From: Escherichia coli
Lineage (GTDB): Bacteria > Pseudomonadota > Gammaproteobacteria > Enterobacterales > Enterobacteriaceae
Direction: 5' to 3'
Assembly: GCA_021307345.1 (NCBI GenBank)
Contig: CP089930.1
Span: forward strand, 2,914,001-2,978,000
DNA: 64,000 bases
Made by a program: the position numbers and the translations under genes
Shown here: positions 41,388 through 52,565 of the stretch, in pieces
Position numbering within the stretch: position 1 is the stretch's first letter
Layout: every line of letters begins with the position of its first letter
Notes under the pieces: model-generated
The model's database searches: none
Seen by the model: only the letters and a program-made list of their open reading frames with translations
Told to the model about the DNA's origin: nothing

Positions 41388-43187
41388 ATGACGACACAGG
41401 CCCCACCTTCCGCTTTGCTTCCGCTGAACCCGGAGCAACTGGCTCGCCTCCAGGCAGCCACTACTGATTTGACACCTACCCAGCTTGCGTGGGTATCCGG
41501 CTATTTCTGGGGAATACTTAACCAGCAGCCAGGTACACTTGCAGCTACACCTGCGCCTGGCGCAGAAATGCCGGGTATCACCATCATCTCCGCTTCGCAA
41601 ACAGGTAATGCTCGCCGGGTCGCTGAAGCGTTACGTGACGACTTATTAGCGGCAAAACTGAACGTTAAGTTGGTGAACGCAGGCGACTATAAATTCAAAC
41701 AAATCGCCAGTGAAAAACTGCTCATTGTGGTGACTTCAACACAAGGGGAAGGGGAACCGCCGGAAGAAGCCGTCGCGCTGCATAAGTTCCTGTTCTCCAA
41801 AAAAGCGCCGAAGCTGGAAAATACCGCTTTTGCCGTGTTTAGCCTTGGTGACACCTCTTATGAGTTTTTCTGCCAGTCCGGTAAAGATTTTGACAGCAAG
41901 CTGGCGGAACTGGGCGGTGAGCGCCTGCTCGACCGTGTTGATGCTGATGTCGAATATCAGGCAGCCGCCAGCGAATGGCGCGCCCGCGTGGTTGATGTTC
42001 TGAAGTCCCGCGCGCCTGTTGTGGCACCTTCGCAATCTGTCGCTACTGGCGCGGTAAATGAAATTCACACCAGCCCGTATAGCAAAGAAGCGCCGCTGGT
42101 GGCGAGCCTTTCGGTTAACCAGAAAATTACCGGACGCAATTCTGAAAAAGACGTTCGCCATATCGAGATCGATTTAGGTGATTCAGGCCTGCACTATCAG
42201 CCGGGCGACGCGCTGGGCGTCTGGTATCAGAACGATCCGGCACTGGTAAAAGAGATTGTTGAACTGCTGTGGTTGAAAGGCGATGAGCCTGTCACTGTTG
42301 ATGGCAAAACGCTACCGCTGGCAGAAGCCTTACAGTGGCATTTTGAACTGACCGTCAACACCGCGAATATTGTTGAGAACTACGCCACTTTAACGCGCAG
42401 TGAAACGCTGCTGCCGCTGGTGGGCGATAAAGCGAAGTTGCAGCATTACGCGGCAACCACGCCAATTGTCGATATGTTGCGTTTCTCTCCGGCACAACTG
42501 GACGCTGATGCATTCATCGGTATTTTGCGCCCGTTGACGCCGCGCTTATATTCCATCGCCTCATCGCAGGCGGAAGTCGAGAGCGAAGTGCACATCACCG
42601 TCGGCGTTGTGCGTTATGACGTGGAAGGTCGCGCCCGTGCGGGTGGTGCCTCCAGCTTCCTCGCCGATCGCGTGGAAGAAGAGGGCGAAGTTCGGGTGTT
42701 TATCGAACATAACGACAACTTCCGTTTGCCTGCTAATCCGGAAACGCCGGTGATTATGATTGGCCCCGGTACGGGCATCGCGCCGTTCCGCGCCTTTATG
42801 CAGCAGCGTGCCGCCGACGAAGCGCCGGGTAAAAACTGGCTGTTCTTTGGTAATCCGCACTTTACGGAAGATTTCCTCTATCAGGTGGAATGGCAGCGTT
42901 ACGTCAAAGAAGGCGTGCTGACGCGTATCGATCTCGCCTGGTCGCGCGATCAAAAAGAAAAAATTTACGTACAAGACAAACTGCGCGAACAGGGCGCAGA
43001 GCTGTGGCGCTGGATCAATGACGGTGCCCACATTTATGTCTGCGGCGACGCCAATCGCATGGCGAAAGACGTTGAACAGGCACTTCTGGAAGTGATTGCC
43101 GAATTTGGTGGCATGGACACCGAAGCGGCGGATGAATTTTTAAGTGAGCTGCGCGTTGAGCGCCGTTATCAGCGAGATGTCTACTAA
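41388..43187 (+). CDS. cysJ: Sulfite reductase flavoprotein subunit CysJ
   Basis: 599-residue alpha subunit of NADPH-sulfite reductase. A flavodoxin domain (about 62-200; [27 protein letters not shown]) is followed by a ferredoxin reductase-like domain with FAD motif RLYSIAS and NADPH motifs [15 protein letters not shown] and [13 protein letters not shown]. The C-terminus is ERRYQRDVY. It delivers electrons to CysI. The stop overlaps the cysI ATG by one base. Confidence 0.98.
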   Translation: MTTQAPPSALLPLNPEQLARLQAATTDLTPTQLAWVSGYFWGILNQQPGTLAATPAPGAEMPGITIISASQTGNARRVAEALRDDLLAAKLNVKLVNAGDYKFKQIASEKLLIVVTSTQGEGEPPEEAVALHKFLFSKKAPKLENTAFAVFSLGDTSYEFFCQSGKDFDSKLAELGGERLLDRVDADVEYQAAASEWRARVVDVLKSRAPVVAPSQSVATGAVNEIHTSPYSKEAPLVASLSVNQKITGRNSEKDVRHIEIDLGDSGLHYQPGDALGVWYQNDPALVKEIVELLWLKGDEPVTVDGKTLPLAEALQWHFELTVNTANIVENYATLTRSETLLPLVGDKAKLQHYAATTPIVDMLRFSPAQLDADAFIGILRPLTPRLYSIASSQAEVESEVHITVGVVRYDVEGRARAGGASSFLADRVEEEGEVRVFIEHNDNFRLPANPETPVIMIGPGTGIAPFRAFMQQRAADEAPGKNWLFFGNPHFTEDFLYQVEWQRYVKEGVLTRIDLAWSRDQKEKIYVQDKLREQGAELWRWINDGAHIYVCGDANRMAKDVEQALLEVIAEFGGMDTEAADEFLSELRVERRYQRDVY

Positions 43188-44899
43188 TGAGCGAAAAACA
43201 TCCAGGGCCTTTAGTGGTCGAAGGTAAACTGGCAGACGCGGAGCGCATGAAGCTTGAGAGCAACTATCTGCGCGGCACGATTGCTGAAGATTTAAACGAC
43301 GGCCTGACCGGCGGCTTTAAAGGCGACAACTTTCTGCTGATCCGTTTCCACGGTATGTATCAGCAGGATGACCGCGATATCCGCGCTGAGCGTGCCGAGC
43401 AGAAGCTGGAACCACGTCACGCGATGATGCTGCGCTGCCGTCTGCCTGGTGGAGTGATCACCACCAGACAATGGCAGGCGATTGATAAATTTGCTGAAGA
43501 CAACACGATTTACGGCAGCATTCGTCTGACCAACCGCCAGACGTTCCAGTTCCACGGCATTCTGAAAAAGAACGTCAAGCCGGCACACCAGATGCTGCAC
43601 TCGGTCGGGCTTGATGCGCTGGCAACCGCCAACGACATGAACCGTAACGTGCTTTGCACCTCGAACCCGTTTGAATCGCAGCTGCACGCGGAAGCGTATG
43701 AATGGGCGAAGAAAATTTCTGAGCACCTGCTGCCACGTACTCGTGCATATGCGGAGATTTGGCTCGATCAGGAGAAAGTCGCTACCACTGATGAAGAACC
43801 GATCCTCGGTCAGACCTATTTACCGCGTAAGTTTAAAACGACGGTAGTGATCCCGCCGCAGAACGACATCGATCTGCACGCCAATGACATGAACTTTGTG
43901 GCAATAGCGGAGAACGGCAAGCTGGTAGGCTTCAATCTGCTGGTGGGCGGTGGGCTGTCTATCGAACACGGTAACAAAAAAACCTACGCCCGCACCGCGA
44001 GCGAGTTTGGTTATCTGCCGCTAGAGCATACGCTGGCGGTGGCGGAAGCCGTCGTGACGACTCAGCGTGACTGGGGTAATCGAACCGATCGTAAAAATGC
44101 CAAAACCAAATACACGCTGGAACGTGTGGGTGTTGAGACGTTTAAAGCGGAAGTGGAACGTCGCGCGGGGATCAAGTTCGAACCGATCCGTCCGTATGAG
44201 TTCACTGGACGCGGCGATCGCATTGGCTGGGTTAAAGGCATTGATGATAACTGGCACCTGACGCTGTTTATCGAAAATGGTCGCATCCTTGATTATCCGG
44301 GGCGTCCGTTGAAAACCGGCTTGCTGGAGATCGCGAAGATCCACAAAGGCGATTTCCGCATTACGGCGAACCAGAATCTGATCATCGCCGGTGTGCCGGA
44401 AAGCGAGAAAGCGAAGATCGAGAAGATCGCCAAAGAGAGCGGGTTAATGAATGTCGTCACGCCGCAGCGTGAAAACTCGATGGCCTGCGTGTCATTCCCG
44501 ACTTGCCCGCTGGCAATGGCGGAAGCGGAGCGTTTCCTGCCGTCTTTTATCGACAACATCGATAATTTAATGGCGAAACATGGTGTCAGCGATGAGCATA
44601 TCGTGATGCGTGTAACAGGCTGCCCGAACGGTTGTGGTCGCGCGATGCTGGCGGAAGTGGGCCTGGTGGGTAAAGCGCCGGGTCGCTACAACCTGCATCT
44701 TGGCGGCAACCGCATTGGGACACGTATCCCTCGGATGTATAAAGAAAACATCACCGAGCCGGAAATCCTGGCGTCGCTTGATGAACTGATAGGGCGCTGG
44801 GCGAAAGAGCGTGAAGCGGGTGAAGGCTTCGGCGACTTTACGGTGCGTGCGGGCATCATTCGCCCGGTGCTCGATCCGGCACGCGATTTGTGGGATTAA
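43187..44899 (+). CDS. cysI: Sulfite reductase hemoprotein subunit CysI
   Basis: 570-residue beta subunit that reduces sulfite to sulfide with siroheme and a coupled 4Fe-4S cluster. The cluster cysteines are in [16 protein letters not shown] and [13 protein letters not shown]. Substrate-site basic residues lie in [14 protein letters not shown]. Full length. Overlaps cysJ by one base. A REP unit separates it from cysH. Confidence 0.98.
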   Translation: MSEKHPGPLVVEGKLADAERMKLESNYLRGTIAEDLNDGLTGGFKGDNFLLIRFHGMYQQDDRDIRAERAEQKLEPRHAMMLRCRLPGGVITTRQWQAIDKFAEDNTIYGSIRLTNRQTFQFHGILKKNVKPAHQMLHSVGLDALATANDMNRNVLCTSNPFESQLHAEAYEWAKKISEHLLPRTRAYAEIWLDQEKVATTDEEPILGQTYLPRKFKTTVVIPPQNDIDLHANDMNFVAIAENGKLVGFNLLVGGGLSIEHGNKKTYARTASEFGYLPLEHTLAVAEAVVTTQRDWGNRTDRKNAKTKYTLERVGVETFKAEVERRAGIKFEPIRPYEFTGRGDRIGWVKGIDDNWHLTLFIENGRILDYPGRPLKTGLLEIAKIHKGDFRITANQNLIIAGVPESEKAKIEKIAKESGLMNVVTPQRENSMACVSFPTCPLAMAEAERFLPSFIDNIDNLMAKHGVSDEHIVMRVTGCPNGCGRAMLAEVGLVGKAPGRYNLHLGGNRIGTRIPRMYKENITEPEILASLDELIGRWAKEREAGEGFGDFTVRAGIIRPVLDPARDLWD

Positions 44900-44913
44900 C
44901 CATCAGCGGGATA

Positions 44914-44954
44914 TTGTAGGCCTGATAAGACGCGTGAGCGTCGCATCAGGCAAG
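44914..44954. repeat. REP unit in the cysI-cysH gap
   Basis: GTAGGCCTGATAAGACGCGT / GAGCGTCGCATCAGGC folds into the REP hairpin between two genes of one operon, 15 bp after the cysI stop and 20 bp before the cysH start. Confidence 0.85.
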
Positions 44955-44972
44955 GCAAACAGTGAGGTATCT

Positions 44973-45707
44973 ATGTCCAGACTCGATCTAAACGCCCTGA
45001 ACGAACTACCGAAGGTAGAGCGCATTCTGGCGCTGGCGGAAACTAATGCCCAACTGGAAAAACTGGACGCTGAAAGCCGCGTTGCCTGGGCGCTGGATAA
45101 TCTGCCCGGTGAATATGTACTTTCTTCCAGCTTCGGTATTCAGGCGGCGGTTAGCCTGCATCTGGTGAACCTGATTCGCCCGGATATTCCGGTGATCCTC
45201 ACCGATACCGGTTATCTGTTCCCGGAAACCTACCGCTTTATTGACGAGTTAACGGACAAACTCAAACTAAATCTGAAGGTCTACAGGGCAAAAGAAAGCG
45301 CCGCCTGGCAGGAAGCGCGCTACGGTAAACTGTGGGAGCAAGGTGTTGAAGGCATTGAAAAGTACAATGACATCAATAAAGTCGAACCCATGAACCGGGC
45401 GCTGAAAGAACTTAACGCGCAAACCTGGTTTGCTGGCCTGCGCCGCGAACAATCCGGCAGTCGCGCTAATTTGCCAGTGCTGGCTATCCAGCGTGGTGTA
45501 TTTAAAGTCCTGCCGATTATCGACTGGGATAACCGAACTATTTATCAGTACCTGCAAAAACACGGTCTTAAATATCACCCATTATGGGACGAAGGATATT
45601 TATCGGTGGGCGATACCCATACAACCCGTAAATGGGAACCCGGCATGGCGGAAGAAGAAACGCGTTTCTTTGGCTTAAAAAGGGAATGTGGGTTACACGA
45701 AGGGTAA
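44973..45707 (+). CDS. cysH: PAPS reductase CysH
   Basis: 244-residue phosphoadenosine phosphosulfate reductase releasing sulfite with thioredoxin electrons. PP-loop-type motif [14 protein letters not shown], nucleotide-contact [13 protein letters not shown], and the C-terminal catalytic [10 protein letters not shown] chose ATG 44973 ([15 protein letters not shown]) with GTGAGGTATCT upstream; an in-frame ATG at 44811 lies in cysI. Third gene of cysJIH. Confidence 0.97.
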   Translation: MSRLDLNALNELPKVERILALAETNAQLEKLDAESRVAWALDNLPGEYVLSSSFGIQAAVSLHLVNLIRPDIPVILTDTGYLFPETYRFIDELTDKLKLNLKVYRAKESAAWQEARYGKLWEQGVEGIEKYNDINKVEPMNRALKELNAQTWFAGLRREQSGSRANLPVLAIQRGVFKVLPIIDWDNRTIYQYLQKHGLKYHPLWDEGYLSVGDTHTTRKWEPGMAEEETRFFGLKRECGLHEG

Positions 45708-45724
45708 ATATCGCCGGATAAATT

Positions 45725-45763
45725 AAACGCCTCTGTCAGAAATGATGGGGGCGTTTTTATTTT
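45725..45763 (+). terminator. cysH terminator
   Basis: AAACGCC / GGCGTTT stem with a longer interior loop and a T-rich tail (TTTTTATTTT), 18 bp after the cysH stop. Confidence 0.7.
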
Positions 45764-45878
45764 GCGAGCAGCATTCCGGCATTTAAACGTGAACGTCGCA
45801 GGGAGAATCAACAGGTATAGAATGGTGTCGGGTGCTTGAGGCTGTCTGGCGTTAAGCATTCGCGAGGTTCCAGATGGA

Positions 45879-45933
45879 CAAAAGCCCCAGGCGATATTTC
45901 TATCAACCTGAGGCCAGCGTTCGAACCTAAGCA
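45879..45933 (-). ncRNA. sokX: SokX antisense RNA (antitoxin)
   Basis: Short RNA of about 55 nt complementary to the hok leader. The promoter is plain: TTGCCT (45968-45963), 17-bp spacer, TAACAT (45945-45940). The 3' end is a hairpin, GCCTCAGG / CCTGGGGC, followed by TTTTG (45883-45879), as in other Sok RNAs. It would block translation of the hok message. Confidence 0.75.
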
Positions 45934-45939
45934 ATTCGG

Positions 45940-45968
45940 ATGTTAGTCTCTTCTTTGCAGGGAGGCAA
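45940..45968 (-). promoter_or_regulatory. sokX promoter
   Basis: TTGCCT-N17-TAACAT on the minus strand, overlapping the hok Shine-Dalgarno (GGAGGCAAG) on the plus strand, which is the layout of hok/sok loci. Confidence 0.7.
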
Positions 45969-45971
45969 GAC

Positions 45972-46124
45972 ATGCTGACAAAATATGCCCTTGTGGCAAT
46001 CATAGTGCTGTGTTTTACAATATTGGGATTCACGCTGATGGTAGGCGACTCGTTGTGTGAGTTGAGTATCAGAGAACGTGGTATGGAGTTTAAGGCAGTT
46101 CTCGCTTACGAATCGAAGAAGTAG
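45972..46124 (+). CDS. Hok-family membrane toxin (HokE-like, hokX position)
   Basis: 50-residue toxin, too short for routine ORF calling. It starts [20 protein letters not shown], one hydrophobic span, then [16 protein letters not shown] with the conserved cysteine and [11 protein letters not shown], the family's C-terminus. The RBS GGAGGCAAGAC is strong. It belongs to a type I toxin-antitoxin locus with SokX and would depolarise the inner membrane if translated. In K-12 only a sokX remnant is named near cysH, so an open hok frame is notable. Confidence 0.85.
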   Translation: MLTKYALVAIIVLCFTILGFTLMVGDSLCELSIRERGMEFKAVLAYESKK

Positions 46125-46247
46125 CCACCACGCGGGGGTAAACCCCGCGTATTGAATTGTGATGGTTTGGTCTCCTGCACCCTTTTTTTACTCTGTTTCA
46201 GGTGGCGTTGATTTCCTGCAGGCACGGGAATAATCAGTTAAAACCCA

Positions 46248-47285
46248 TCAAGACGCCTTCGCCAGCTCTTTCACTAGCGGTAGCATTATCCGCATTACAT
46301 CACGGCAGCGGCGTTCTATTCTTCCAGGAAGTGCCTTATCAATATGCTGTTGATTATCCAGTCTTACATCATGCCAGCTAGTTCCCTCAGGGAATGCGGC
46401 TGTTTTTGCGCGTTGCTGATAACCATCTTTATTTCCCAGATTCCAGTTTGTTGCTTCTACCGAAAGTACGGCAATACCGGCTTTGTCGAAAACCTCGGCG
46501 TCATTACAACACCCAGTGCCTTTCGGATAATTTTTATTCAAACCCGGATTGGTCGTTGCGGCAATTCCGTGACTACGCGCAATTGCCAGTGCCCTGTCGC
46601 GCGTTAATTTCCTTACTGCTTCAGGGGTTTTTACACCGCTGTTGAAATACAATTTATCGCCAACAATTAAGTTATCGAGATTAATCACCAGCAGCGTATT
46701 TTTCTTTTCGGTGTCACTCATCCGCTTGAGTAAATTCTCAGCGCCTAATTTCCCTTCCTCTTCGCCACTGGTCGCCACAAATCGAATACCATACTCGGTA
46801 GGCGTATTTTTCAGGCGTTCTGCCAGTTCCAGCATGACACCTAAACCTGCGGCGTTATCATCCATTCCTTGTAACGTCAGCCCGCCGAGATTGGCATCGG
46901 CGTCAGCATCGCTCTGCGGGGCGTAGGTATCCAGATGCGCCATAATAATGATCTGCTGCGGCGCTTTGCCTTCATGAGCGGCAATCACCGTACTTCCCGT
47001 CACGTTATGCCAGTTTTTGCGATTATCGCGGGCGGTATAAATATATCGGCTATTAAATGTCCGAATATCACTGCGATAACCCATTTGCTGAAACTGTTGC
47101 TGAATATAATCGGCAGATAACATTTCTGCGGGGGTTCCGGTCATGCGTCCCGGAAAGAAAGTGGCAATATGTCGTGCCTGGGTATTAGCAAAATCGCCAG
47201 GTTTAGGTGACGAGGCGTGTACGGGGAGAATAAAGCATACGCCGAGCGCCAGGGCAGCGGTACGGTGGCGCAATGCGGAAAACAT
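46248..47285 (-). CDS. iap: Iap, alkaline phosphatase isozyme conversion aminopeptidase
   Basis: 345-residue secreted M28-family zinc aminopeptidase that trims N-terminal arginine from alkaline phosphatase in the periplasm. A signal peptide (AALALGVCFILPVHASS) is visible. Zinc motifs are MAHLDTYAP, MDDNAAGLGVML, TSGEEEGKLGA and ending ligands in the C-terminal half. Divergent from cysD. In K-12 the CRISPR1 array and cas genes lie between iap and cysH; here only the hok/sok locus does. Confidence 0.94.
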   Translation of the reverse strand: MFSALRHRTAALALGVCFILPVHASSPKPGDFANTQARHIATFFPGRMTGTPAEMLSADYIQQQFQQMGYRSDIRTFNSRYIYTARDNRKNWHNVTGSTVIAAHEGKAPQQIIIMAHLDTYAPQSDADADANLGGLTLQGMDDNAAGLGVMLELAERLKNTPTEYGIRFVATSGEEEGKLGAENLLKRMSDTEKKNTLLVINLDNLIVGDKLYFNSGVKTPEAVRKLTRDRALAIARSHGIAATTNPGLNKNYPKGTGCCNDAEVFDKAGIAVLSVEATNWNLGNKDGYQQRAKTAAFPEGTSWHDVRLDNQQHIDKALPGRIERRCRDVMRIMLPLVKELAKAS

Positions 47286-47460
47286 AGTGAGTCCTTAAAT
47301 ACCATGCAAATTTTTTTACCACCATAGTATGAAACTGCCGCTGCGCTAAAACAATTTCAAATCTTCCTAAATGCCCGAAATCCGGAGCCTTAAGCACTTT
47401 TTGATATTAGCTTTGCCAAATCGTTATTCCGTTAAGGAACTACTCATTCTAATTGGTAAT

Positions 47461-47489
47461 TTCATTCGTTCTCTTACGCTCCCTATAGT
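47461..47489 (+). promoter_or_regulatory. Likely cysDNC promoter
   Basis: TTCATT (47461-47466), 17-bp spacer, TATAGT (47484-47489), 47 bp before cysD. The poor -35 fits an activator-dependent (CysB) promoter. Confidence 0.55.
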
Positions 47490-47536
47490 CGAAACATCTG
47501 ATGGCAAGAAAATAGCGGTATTGTAAAGGAACGGTT

Positions 47537-48445
47537 ATGGATCAAAAACGACTTACTCACCTGCGGCAACTGGAGGCGGAAAGTATCCACATTATTCGCG
47601 AGGTGGCGGCAGAATTTTCAAATCCGGTGATGCTCTACTCTATCGGTAAAGATTCCAGCGTCATGCTGCATCTGGCGCGCAAGGCGTTTTATCCAGGTAC
47701 GCTGCCTTTCCCATTGCTGCATGTTGATACTGGCTGGAAATTCCGCGAGATGTATGAGTTCCGCGATCGCACAGCTAAAGCCTACGGCTGCGAACTGTTG
47801 GTACATAAAAATCCAGAAGGCGTGGCGATGGGGATTAATCCATTCGTGCACGGCAGCGCCAAACATACCGACATCATGAAAACTGAAGGCCTGAAACAGG
47901 CGCTGAACAAATACGGTTTTGATGCCGCCTTTGGTGGTGCACGCCGTGACGAAGAAAAATCCCGTGCTAAAGAGCGTATCTACTCTTTCCGTGACCGCTT
48001 TCATCGCTGGGATCCGAAAAATCAGCGTCCGGAGCTGTGGCATAACTACAACGGACAAATTAACAAAGGTGAAAGTATCCGCGTCTTTCCGCTCTCTAAC
48101 TGGACTGAGCAGGATATCTGGCAATACATCTGGCTGGAAAATATCGACATTGTTCCGCTGTATCTCGCTGCTGAGCGTCCGGTTCTGGAACGTGACGGTA
48201 TGTTGATGATGATTGATGACAACCGTATCGACCTGCAACCCGGCGAAGTGATTAAAAAACGGATGGTGCGTTTCCGCACGCTGGGCTGCTGGCCGCTGAC
48301 CGGTGCGGTGGAGTCAAATGCGCAAACACTGCCGGAGATCATCGAAGAAATGCTGGTTTCCACCACCAGTGAACGTCAGGGCCGCGTGATTGACCGCGAC
48401 CAGGCAGGATCTATGGAGCTGAAAAAACGTCAGGGGTATTTTTAA
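47537..48445 (+). CDS. cysD: Sulfate adenylyltransferase subunit 2 CysD
   Basis: 302-residue ATP sulfurylase catalytic subunit that makes adenosine 5'-phosphosulfate. The PP-loop is [17 protein letters not shown] near residue 36; [18 protein letters not shown] and [20 protein letters not shown] are family motifs. It works as a complex with the GTPase CysN, which starts 1 bp after its stop. First gene of cysDNC. Confidence 0.98.
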   Translation: MDQKRLTHLRQLEAESIHIIREVAAEFSNPVMLYSIGKDSSVMLHLARKAFYPGTLPFPLLHVDTGWKFREMYEFRDRTAKAYGCELLVHKNPEGVAMGINPFVHGSAKHTDIMKTEGLKQALNKYGFDAAFGGARRDEEKSRAKERIYSFRDRFHRWDPKNQRPELWHNYNGQINKGESIRVFPLSNWTEQDIWQYIWLENIDIVPLYLAAERPVLERDGMLMMIDDNRIDLQPGEVIKKRMVRFRTLGCWPLTGAVESNAQTLPEIIEEMLVSTTSERQGRVIDRDQAGSMELKKRQGYF

Positions 48446-48446
48446 G

Positions 48447-49874
48447 ATGAACACCGCACTTGCACAACAAATCGCCAATGAAGGCGGCGTCGAAGCCTGG
48501 ATGATCGCGCAACAACATAAAAGCCTGCTGCGTTTTCTGACCTGTGGCAGCGTTGATGACGGCAAAAGTACCCTGATTGGTCGTTTGCTGCACGATACCC
48601 GCCAAATCTACGAAGATCAGCTCTCATCACTGCATAACGACAGTAAACGTCACGGCACTCAGGGCGAAAAACTGGATCTGGCATTGCTGGTGGATGGTCT
48701 GCAAGCCGAGCGCGAACAGGGCATCACTATCGATGTGGCATATCGCTATTTCTCCACCGAGAAGCGTAAATTTATTATCGCCGACACCCCAGGGCACGAG
48801 CAGTACACCCGCAATATGGCGACCGGCGCATCGACATGTGAGCTGGCGATCTTGCTGATCGACGCCCGAAAAGGCGTGCTCGATCAAACCCGTCGCCACA
48901 GTTTTATCTCCACGCTGTTGGGGATCAAACATCTGGTCGTGGCGATCAACAAAATGGATCTGGTGGATTACAGCGAAGAGACGTTCACCCGCATTCGTGA
49001 AGACTACCTGACTTTTGCGGAACAATTACCGGGCAATCTGGATATCCGCTTTGTGCCACTCTCCGCGCTGGAAGGCGATAACGTGGCTTCGCAAAGTGAA
49101 AGTATGCCGTGGTACAGCGGTTCGACATTGCTCGAAATGCTCGAAACCGTAGAGATCCAGCGAGTGGTGGATGCCCAGCCAATGCGCTTCCCGGTGCAGT
49201 ACGTTAACCGCCCGAATCTTGATTTTCGTGGCTACGCCGGAACGCTGGCATCCGGTCGTGTGGAAGTCGGGCAACGAGTCAAAGTGTTGCCTTCGGGAGT
49301 GGAGTCAAACATTGCGCGGATCGTCACTTTTGATGGCGATCGCGAAGAAGCCTTTGCCGGAGAGGCGATCACTCTGGTGCTGACGGATGAGATCGACATC
49401 AGCCGTGGCGATCTGCTGCTGGCGGCAGACGAAGCATTACCGGCAGTGCAGAGCGCGTCGGTGGATGTGGTATGGATGGCGGAACAGCCGCTTTCCCCAG
49501 GGCAGAGTTACGACATCAAAATTGCCGGTAAGAAGACGCGTGCTCGTGTTGATGGCATTCGCTATCAGTTTGATATTAATAACCTTAACCAACATGAAGT
49601 TGAAAATTTACCGCTCAATGGCATTGGTCAGGTTGATCTCACCTTTGACGAGCCGTTGGTGTTAGATCGCTATCAGCAAAACCCTGTTACCGGTGGGCTG
49701 ATTTTTATCGATCGCCTGAGCAACGTGACTGTTGGTGCCGGTATGGTGCATGAGCCGAAAAACGAGGCCGCCGTTGCGCCGTCGGAATTTAGCGCGTTCG
49801 AGCTGGAACTGAATGCGTTAGTGCGCCGCCATTTCCCTCACTGGGGCGCGCGCGATTTGCTGGGAGATAAATAA
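48447..49874 (+). CDS. cysN: Sulfate adenylyltransferase subunit 1 CysN (GTPase)
   Basis: 475-residue EF-Tu-like GTPase that couples GTP hydrolysis to APS formation by CysD. G motifs are [30 protein letters not shown] and NKMDLVDY, followed by two beta-barrel domains. Its TAA overlaps the cysC ATG by one base. Confidence 0.98.
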   Translation: MNTALAQQIANEGGVEAWMIAQQHKSLLRFLTCGSVDDGKSTLIGRLLHDTRQIYEDQLSSLHNDSKRHGTQGEKLDLALLVDGLQAEREQGITIDVAYRYFSTEKRKFIIADTPGHEQYTRNMATGASTCELAILLIDARKGVLDQTRRHSFISTLLGIKHLVVAINKMDLVDYSEETFTRIREDYLTFAEQLPGNLDIRFVPLSALEGDNVASQSESMPWYSGSTLLEMLETVEIQRVVDAQPMRFPVQYVNRPNLDFRGYAGTLASGRVEVGQRVKVLPSGVESNIARIVTFDGDREEAFAGEAITLVLTDEIDISRGDLLLAADEALPAVQSASVDVVWMAEQPLSPGQSYDIKIAGKKTRARVDGIRYQFDINNLNQHEVENLPLNGIGQVDLTFDEPLVLDRYQQNPVTGGLIFIDRLSNVTVGAGMVHEPKNEAAVAPSEFSAFELELNALVRRHFPHWGARDLLGDK

Positions 49875-50479
49875 TGGCGCTGCATGACGAAAACGTCGTC
49901 TGGCATAGCCATCCGGTCACTGTGCAACAACGCGAGCAACACCACGGTCATCGTGGTGTTGTGCTGTGGTTTACCGGTCTCTCCGGTTCCGGTAAATCAA
50001 CGGTCGCCGGGGCGCTGGAGGAGGCGTTACATAAACTTGGTGTCAGTACGTATTTGCTGGACGGCGACAACGTTCGCCACGGTTTATGCAGCGATCTCGG
50101 TTTTAGCGATGCCGATCGTAAAGAAAATATCCGCCGCGTCGGTGAAGTGGCGAATTTAATGGTTGAAGCCGGACTGGTGGTGCTGACTGCGTTTATTTCA
50201 CCACACCGCGCCGAACGCCAGATGGTTCGTGAACGTGTAGGAGAAGGGCGATTTATCGAAGTGTTTGTCGATACGCCGCTGGCGATTTGCGAAGCTCGCG
50301 ATCCAAAAGGCTTATATAAGAAAGCGCGTGCCGGTGAACTGCGCAACTTTACCGGAATTGATTCGGTTTACGAAGCGCCTGAATCGGCAGAAATTCATCT
50401 CAATGGTGAACAATTAGTAACAAATTTGGTTCAGCAATTATTAGATCTACTGAGACAGAACGATATTATCAGATCCTGA
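49874..50479 (+). CDS. cysC: APS kinase CysC
   Basis: 201-residue kinase that phosphorylates APS to PAPS. Walker [16 protein letters not shown] near residue 35, then [17 protein letters not shown], the active-site motif [15 protein letters not shown] and [20 protein letters not shown]. Last gene of cysDNC; ygbE follows by 49 bp. Confidence 0.97.
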   Translation: MALHDENVVWHSHPVTVQQREQHHGHRGVVLWFTGLSGSGKSTVAGALEEALHKLGVSTYLLDGDNVRHGLCSDLGFSDADRKENIRRVGEVANLMVEAGLVVLTAFISPHRAERQMVRERVGEGRFIEVFVDTPLAICEARDPKGLYKKARAGELRNFTGIDSVYEAPESAEIHLNGEQLVTNLVQQLLDLLRQNDIIRS

Positions 50480-50528
50480 GACACCACCGGGTTTCCATGC
50501 CCGGTTCGTCAAAGTAACAGGATCAGAT

Positions 50529-50852
50529 ATGCGTAATAGCCATAACATTACACTAACAAATAGCGAAAGCCTTACTGAGGATGAAGAAACCACATGGTCG
50601 CTGCCAGGCGCCGTGGTCGGTTTTGTCTCCTGGCTTTGTGCGCTGGCGATACCGATGTTGATTTATGGCTCTAACACGCTGTTCTTTTTTATCTATACCT
50701 GGCCTTTCTTTCTGGCGCTGATGCCCGTCGCGGTGGTGGTGGGTATTGCGCTGCATTCATTGATGGACGGAAAGCTACGCTACAGTATTGTTTTTACCCT
50801 GGTGACTGTAGGTATTATGTTTGGTGCACTGTTTATGTGGTTGTTGGGCTAA
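50529..50852 (+). CDS. ygbE: DUF3561 inner membrane protein YgbE
   Basis: 107-residue membrane protein with about three spans (VVGFVSWLCALAIPMLIYG, FFFIYTWPFFLALMPVAVVV, FTLVTVGIMFGALFMWLL) and a polar N-terminus. Function unknown. Its position between cysC and ftsB is conserved in E. coli. Confidence 0.9.
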   Translation: MRNSHNITLTNSESLTEDEETTWSLPGAVVGFVSWLCALAIPMLIYGSNTLFFFIYTWPFFLALMPVAVVVGIALHSLMDGKLRYSIVFTLVTVGIMFGALFMWLLG

Positions 50853-51045
50853 TTTGTTCTTTCCCGTCTACTCTGTTCATAATTCAAACCGTAACCAATA
50901 ATGAGATTATGTTCCGCACGCCCTGGGTATACGTAACAATGGACAAATGTGGTACATTTGCCCGCGTTGTCGCGGTATCCCCAACAGAGGATGTAGAGTC
51001 GTCTTCGGATGTATGGGATGAAGATGCCGTTTTTCAGGGGGCAGG

Positions 51046-51357
51046 ATGGGTAAACTAACGCTGCTGTTGCTGGCTATTCTGGTCTGGCTACAGTATTCGC
51101 TGTGGTTCGGTAAGAACGGTATACATGACTATACCCGCGTCAATAATGATGTGGCGGCACAGCAAGCTACAAACGCGAAACTTAAAGCGCGAAACGATCA
51201 GCTTTTTGCCGAAATTGACGATCTCAATGGCGGTCAGGAGGCGCTCGAAGAACGAGCGCGTAATGAACTCAGCATGACCAGGCCGGGCGAAACTTTCTAT
51301 CGTCTGGTGCCTGACGCGTCGAAACGCGCACAGTCTGCGGGGCAAAACAATCGATAA
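51046..51357 (+). CDS. ftsB: Cell division protein FtsB
   Basis: 103-residue bitopic divisome protein. One N-terminal span ([19 protein letters not shown]) is followed by a periplasmic coiled coil ([20 protein letters not shown]) that pairs with FtsL and joins FtsQ. It sits 18 bp before ispD, so the essential genes ftsB, ispD, ispF, truD, surE and pcm form one tight run. Confidence 0.96.
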
Positions 51358-51375
51358 ATCAGCCCAGGAATTAAC

Positions 51376-52086
51376 ATGGCAACCACTCATTTGGATGTTT
51401 GCGCCGTGGTTCCGGCGGCCGGATTTGGCCGCCGAATGCAAACGGAATGTCCTAAGCAATATCTCTCAATCGGTAATCAAACCATTCTTGAACACTCGGT
51501 ACATGCGCTGCTGGCGCATCCCCGGGTGACACGTGTCGTCATTGCTATAAGCCCTGGCGATAGTCGTTTTGCACAACTTCCTCTGGCAAATCATCCGCAG
51601 ATCACCGTTGTTGACGGTGGTGAAGAGCGTGCTAATTCCGTGCTGGCAGGTCTGAAAGCCGCTGGCGACGCGCAGTGGGTGTTGGTGCATGACGCCGCTC
51701 GCCCTTGCCTGCATCAGGATGACCTTGCGCGTCTGTTGGCGTTGAGCGAAACCAGTCGCACGGGGGGCATTCTCGCTGCGCCGGTGCGTGATACCATGAA
51801 ACGTGCCGAACCGGGCAAAAATGCCATTGCTCATACTGTTGATCGCAACGGCCTATGGCACGCGTTGACGCCGCAATTTTTCCCTCGTGAGCTGTTATAT
51901 GACTGCCTGACGCGTGCATTAAATGAAGGCGCTACCATTACCGATGAAGCCTCGGCGCTGGAATACTGCGGTTTTCATCCGCAGCTGGTCGAAGGCCGTG
52001 CGGATAACATTAAAGTCACGCGCCCGGAAGATTTGGCGCTTGCCGAATTTTACCTCACCCGAACCATCCATCAGGAGAATACATAA
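51376..52086 (+). CDS. ispD: 2-C-methyl-D-erythritol 4-phosphate cytidylyltransferase IspD
   Basis: 236-residue MEP-pathway enzyme joining CTP and MEP. The nucleotide-binding loop is [29 protein letters not shown] and [11 protein letters not shown] are family motifs. The TAA overlaps the ispF ATG by one base, coupling two steps of isoprenoid synthesis. Confidence 0.97.
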
Positions 52087-52565
52087 TGCGAATTGGACAC
52101 GGATTTGACGTACACGCCTTTGGCGGCGAAGGCCCAATTATCATTGGTGGTGTGCGCATCCCTTACGAAAAAGGGCTGCTGGCGCATTCTGATGGCGACG
52201 TGGCGCTCCATGCGTTGACCGATGCATTGCTTGGTGCAGCGGCGCTGGGGGATATCGGCAAACTGTTTCCGGATACCGATCCGGCATTTAAAGGAGCAGA
52301 CAGCCGCGAGCTGCTGCGTGAAGCCTGGCGACGCATTCAGGCGAAGGGGTATACCCTCGGCAACGTCGATGTCACTATCATCGCTCAGGCACCGAAAATG
52401 CTGCCGCACATTCCACAAATGCGCGTGTTTATTGCCGAAGATCTCGGCTGCCATATGGATGATGTTAACGTGAAAGCCACTACTACGGAAAAACTTGGAT
52501 TTACCGGACGTGGGGAAGGGATTGCCTGTGAAGCGGTGGCGCTACTCATTAAGGCAACAAAATGA
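52086..52565 (+). CDS. ispF: 2-C-methyl-D-erythritol 2,4-cyclodiphosphate synthase IspF
   Basis: 159-residue MEP-pathway enzyme forming the cyclodiphosphate. Zinc ligands are in the start [12 protein letters not shown] and [35 protein letters not shown] is the C-terminal motif. It overlaps truD by 4 bases (ATGA). Confidence 0.98.

Larger units (their letters stand above)
45816..46149 (+). ncRNA. hok-type mRNA with structured leader
   Basis: A promoter-like TATAGAAT (45816-45823) precedes GGTGCTTGAGGCTGTCTG, the usual 5' end of hok mRNAs. The leader carries the Sok target, then the hok frame. A strong hairpin CGCGGGG / CCCCGCG at 46131-46149 after the stop may be the 3' end. I found no convincing intact mok overlapping frame, though a short ATG frame at 45874 exists. 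Confidence 0.6.

Noticed and set aside
46131-46149. CGCGGGG..CCCCGCG hairpin considered as a leftover CRISPR1 repeat
   Set aside because: It lacks the repeat's ATAAACCG tail in place and length; it fits better as a hok mRNA 3' hairpin.
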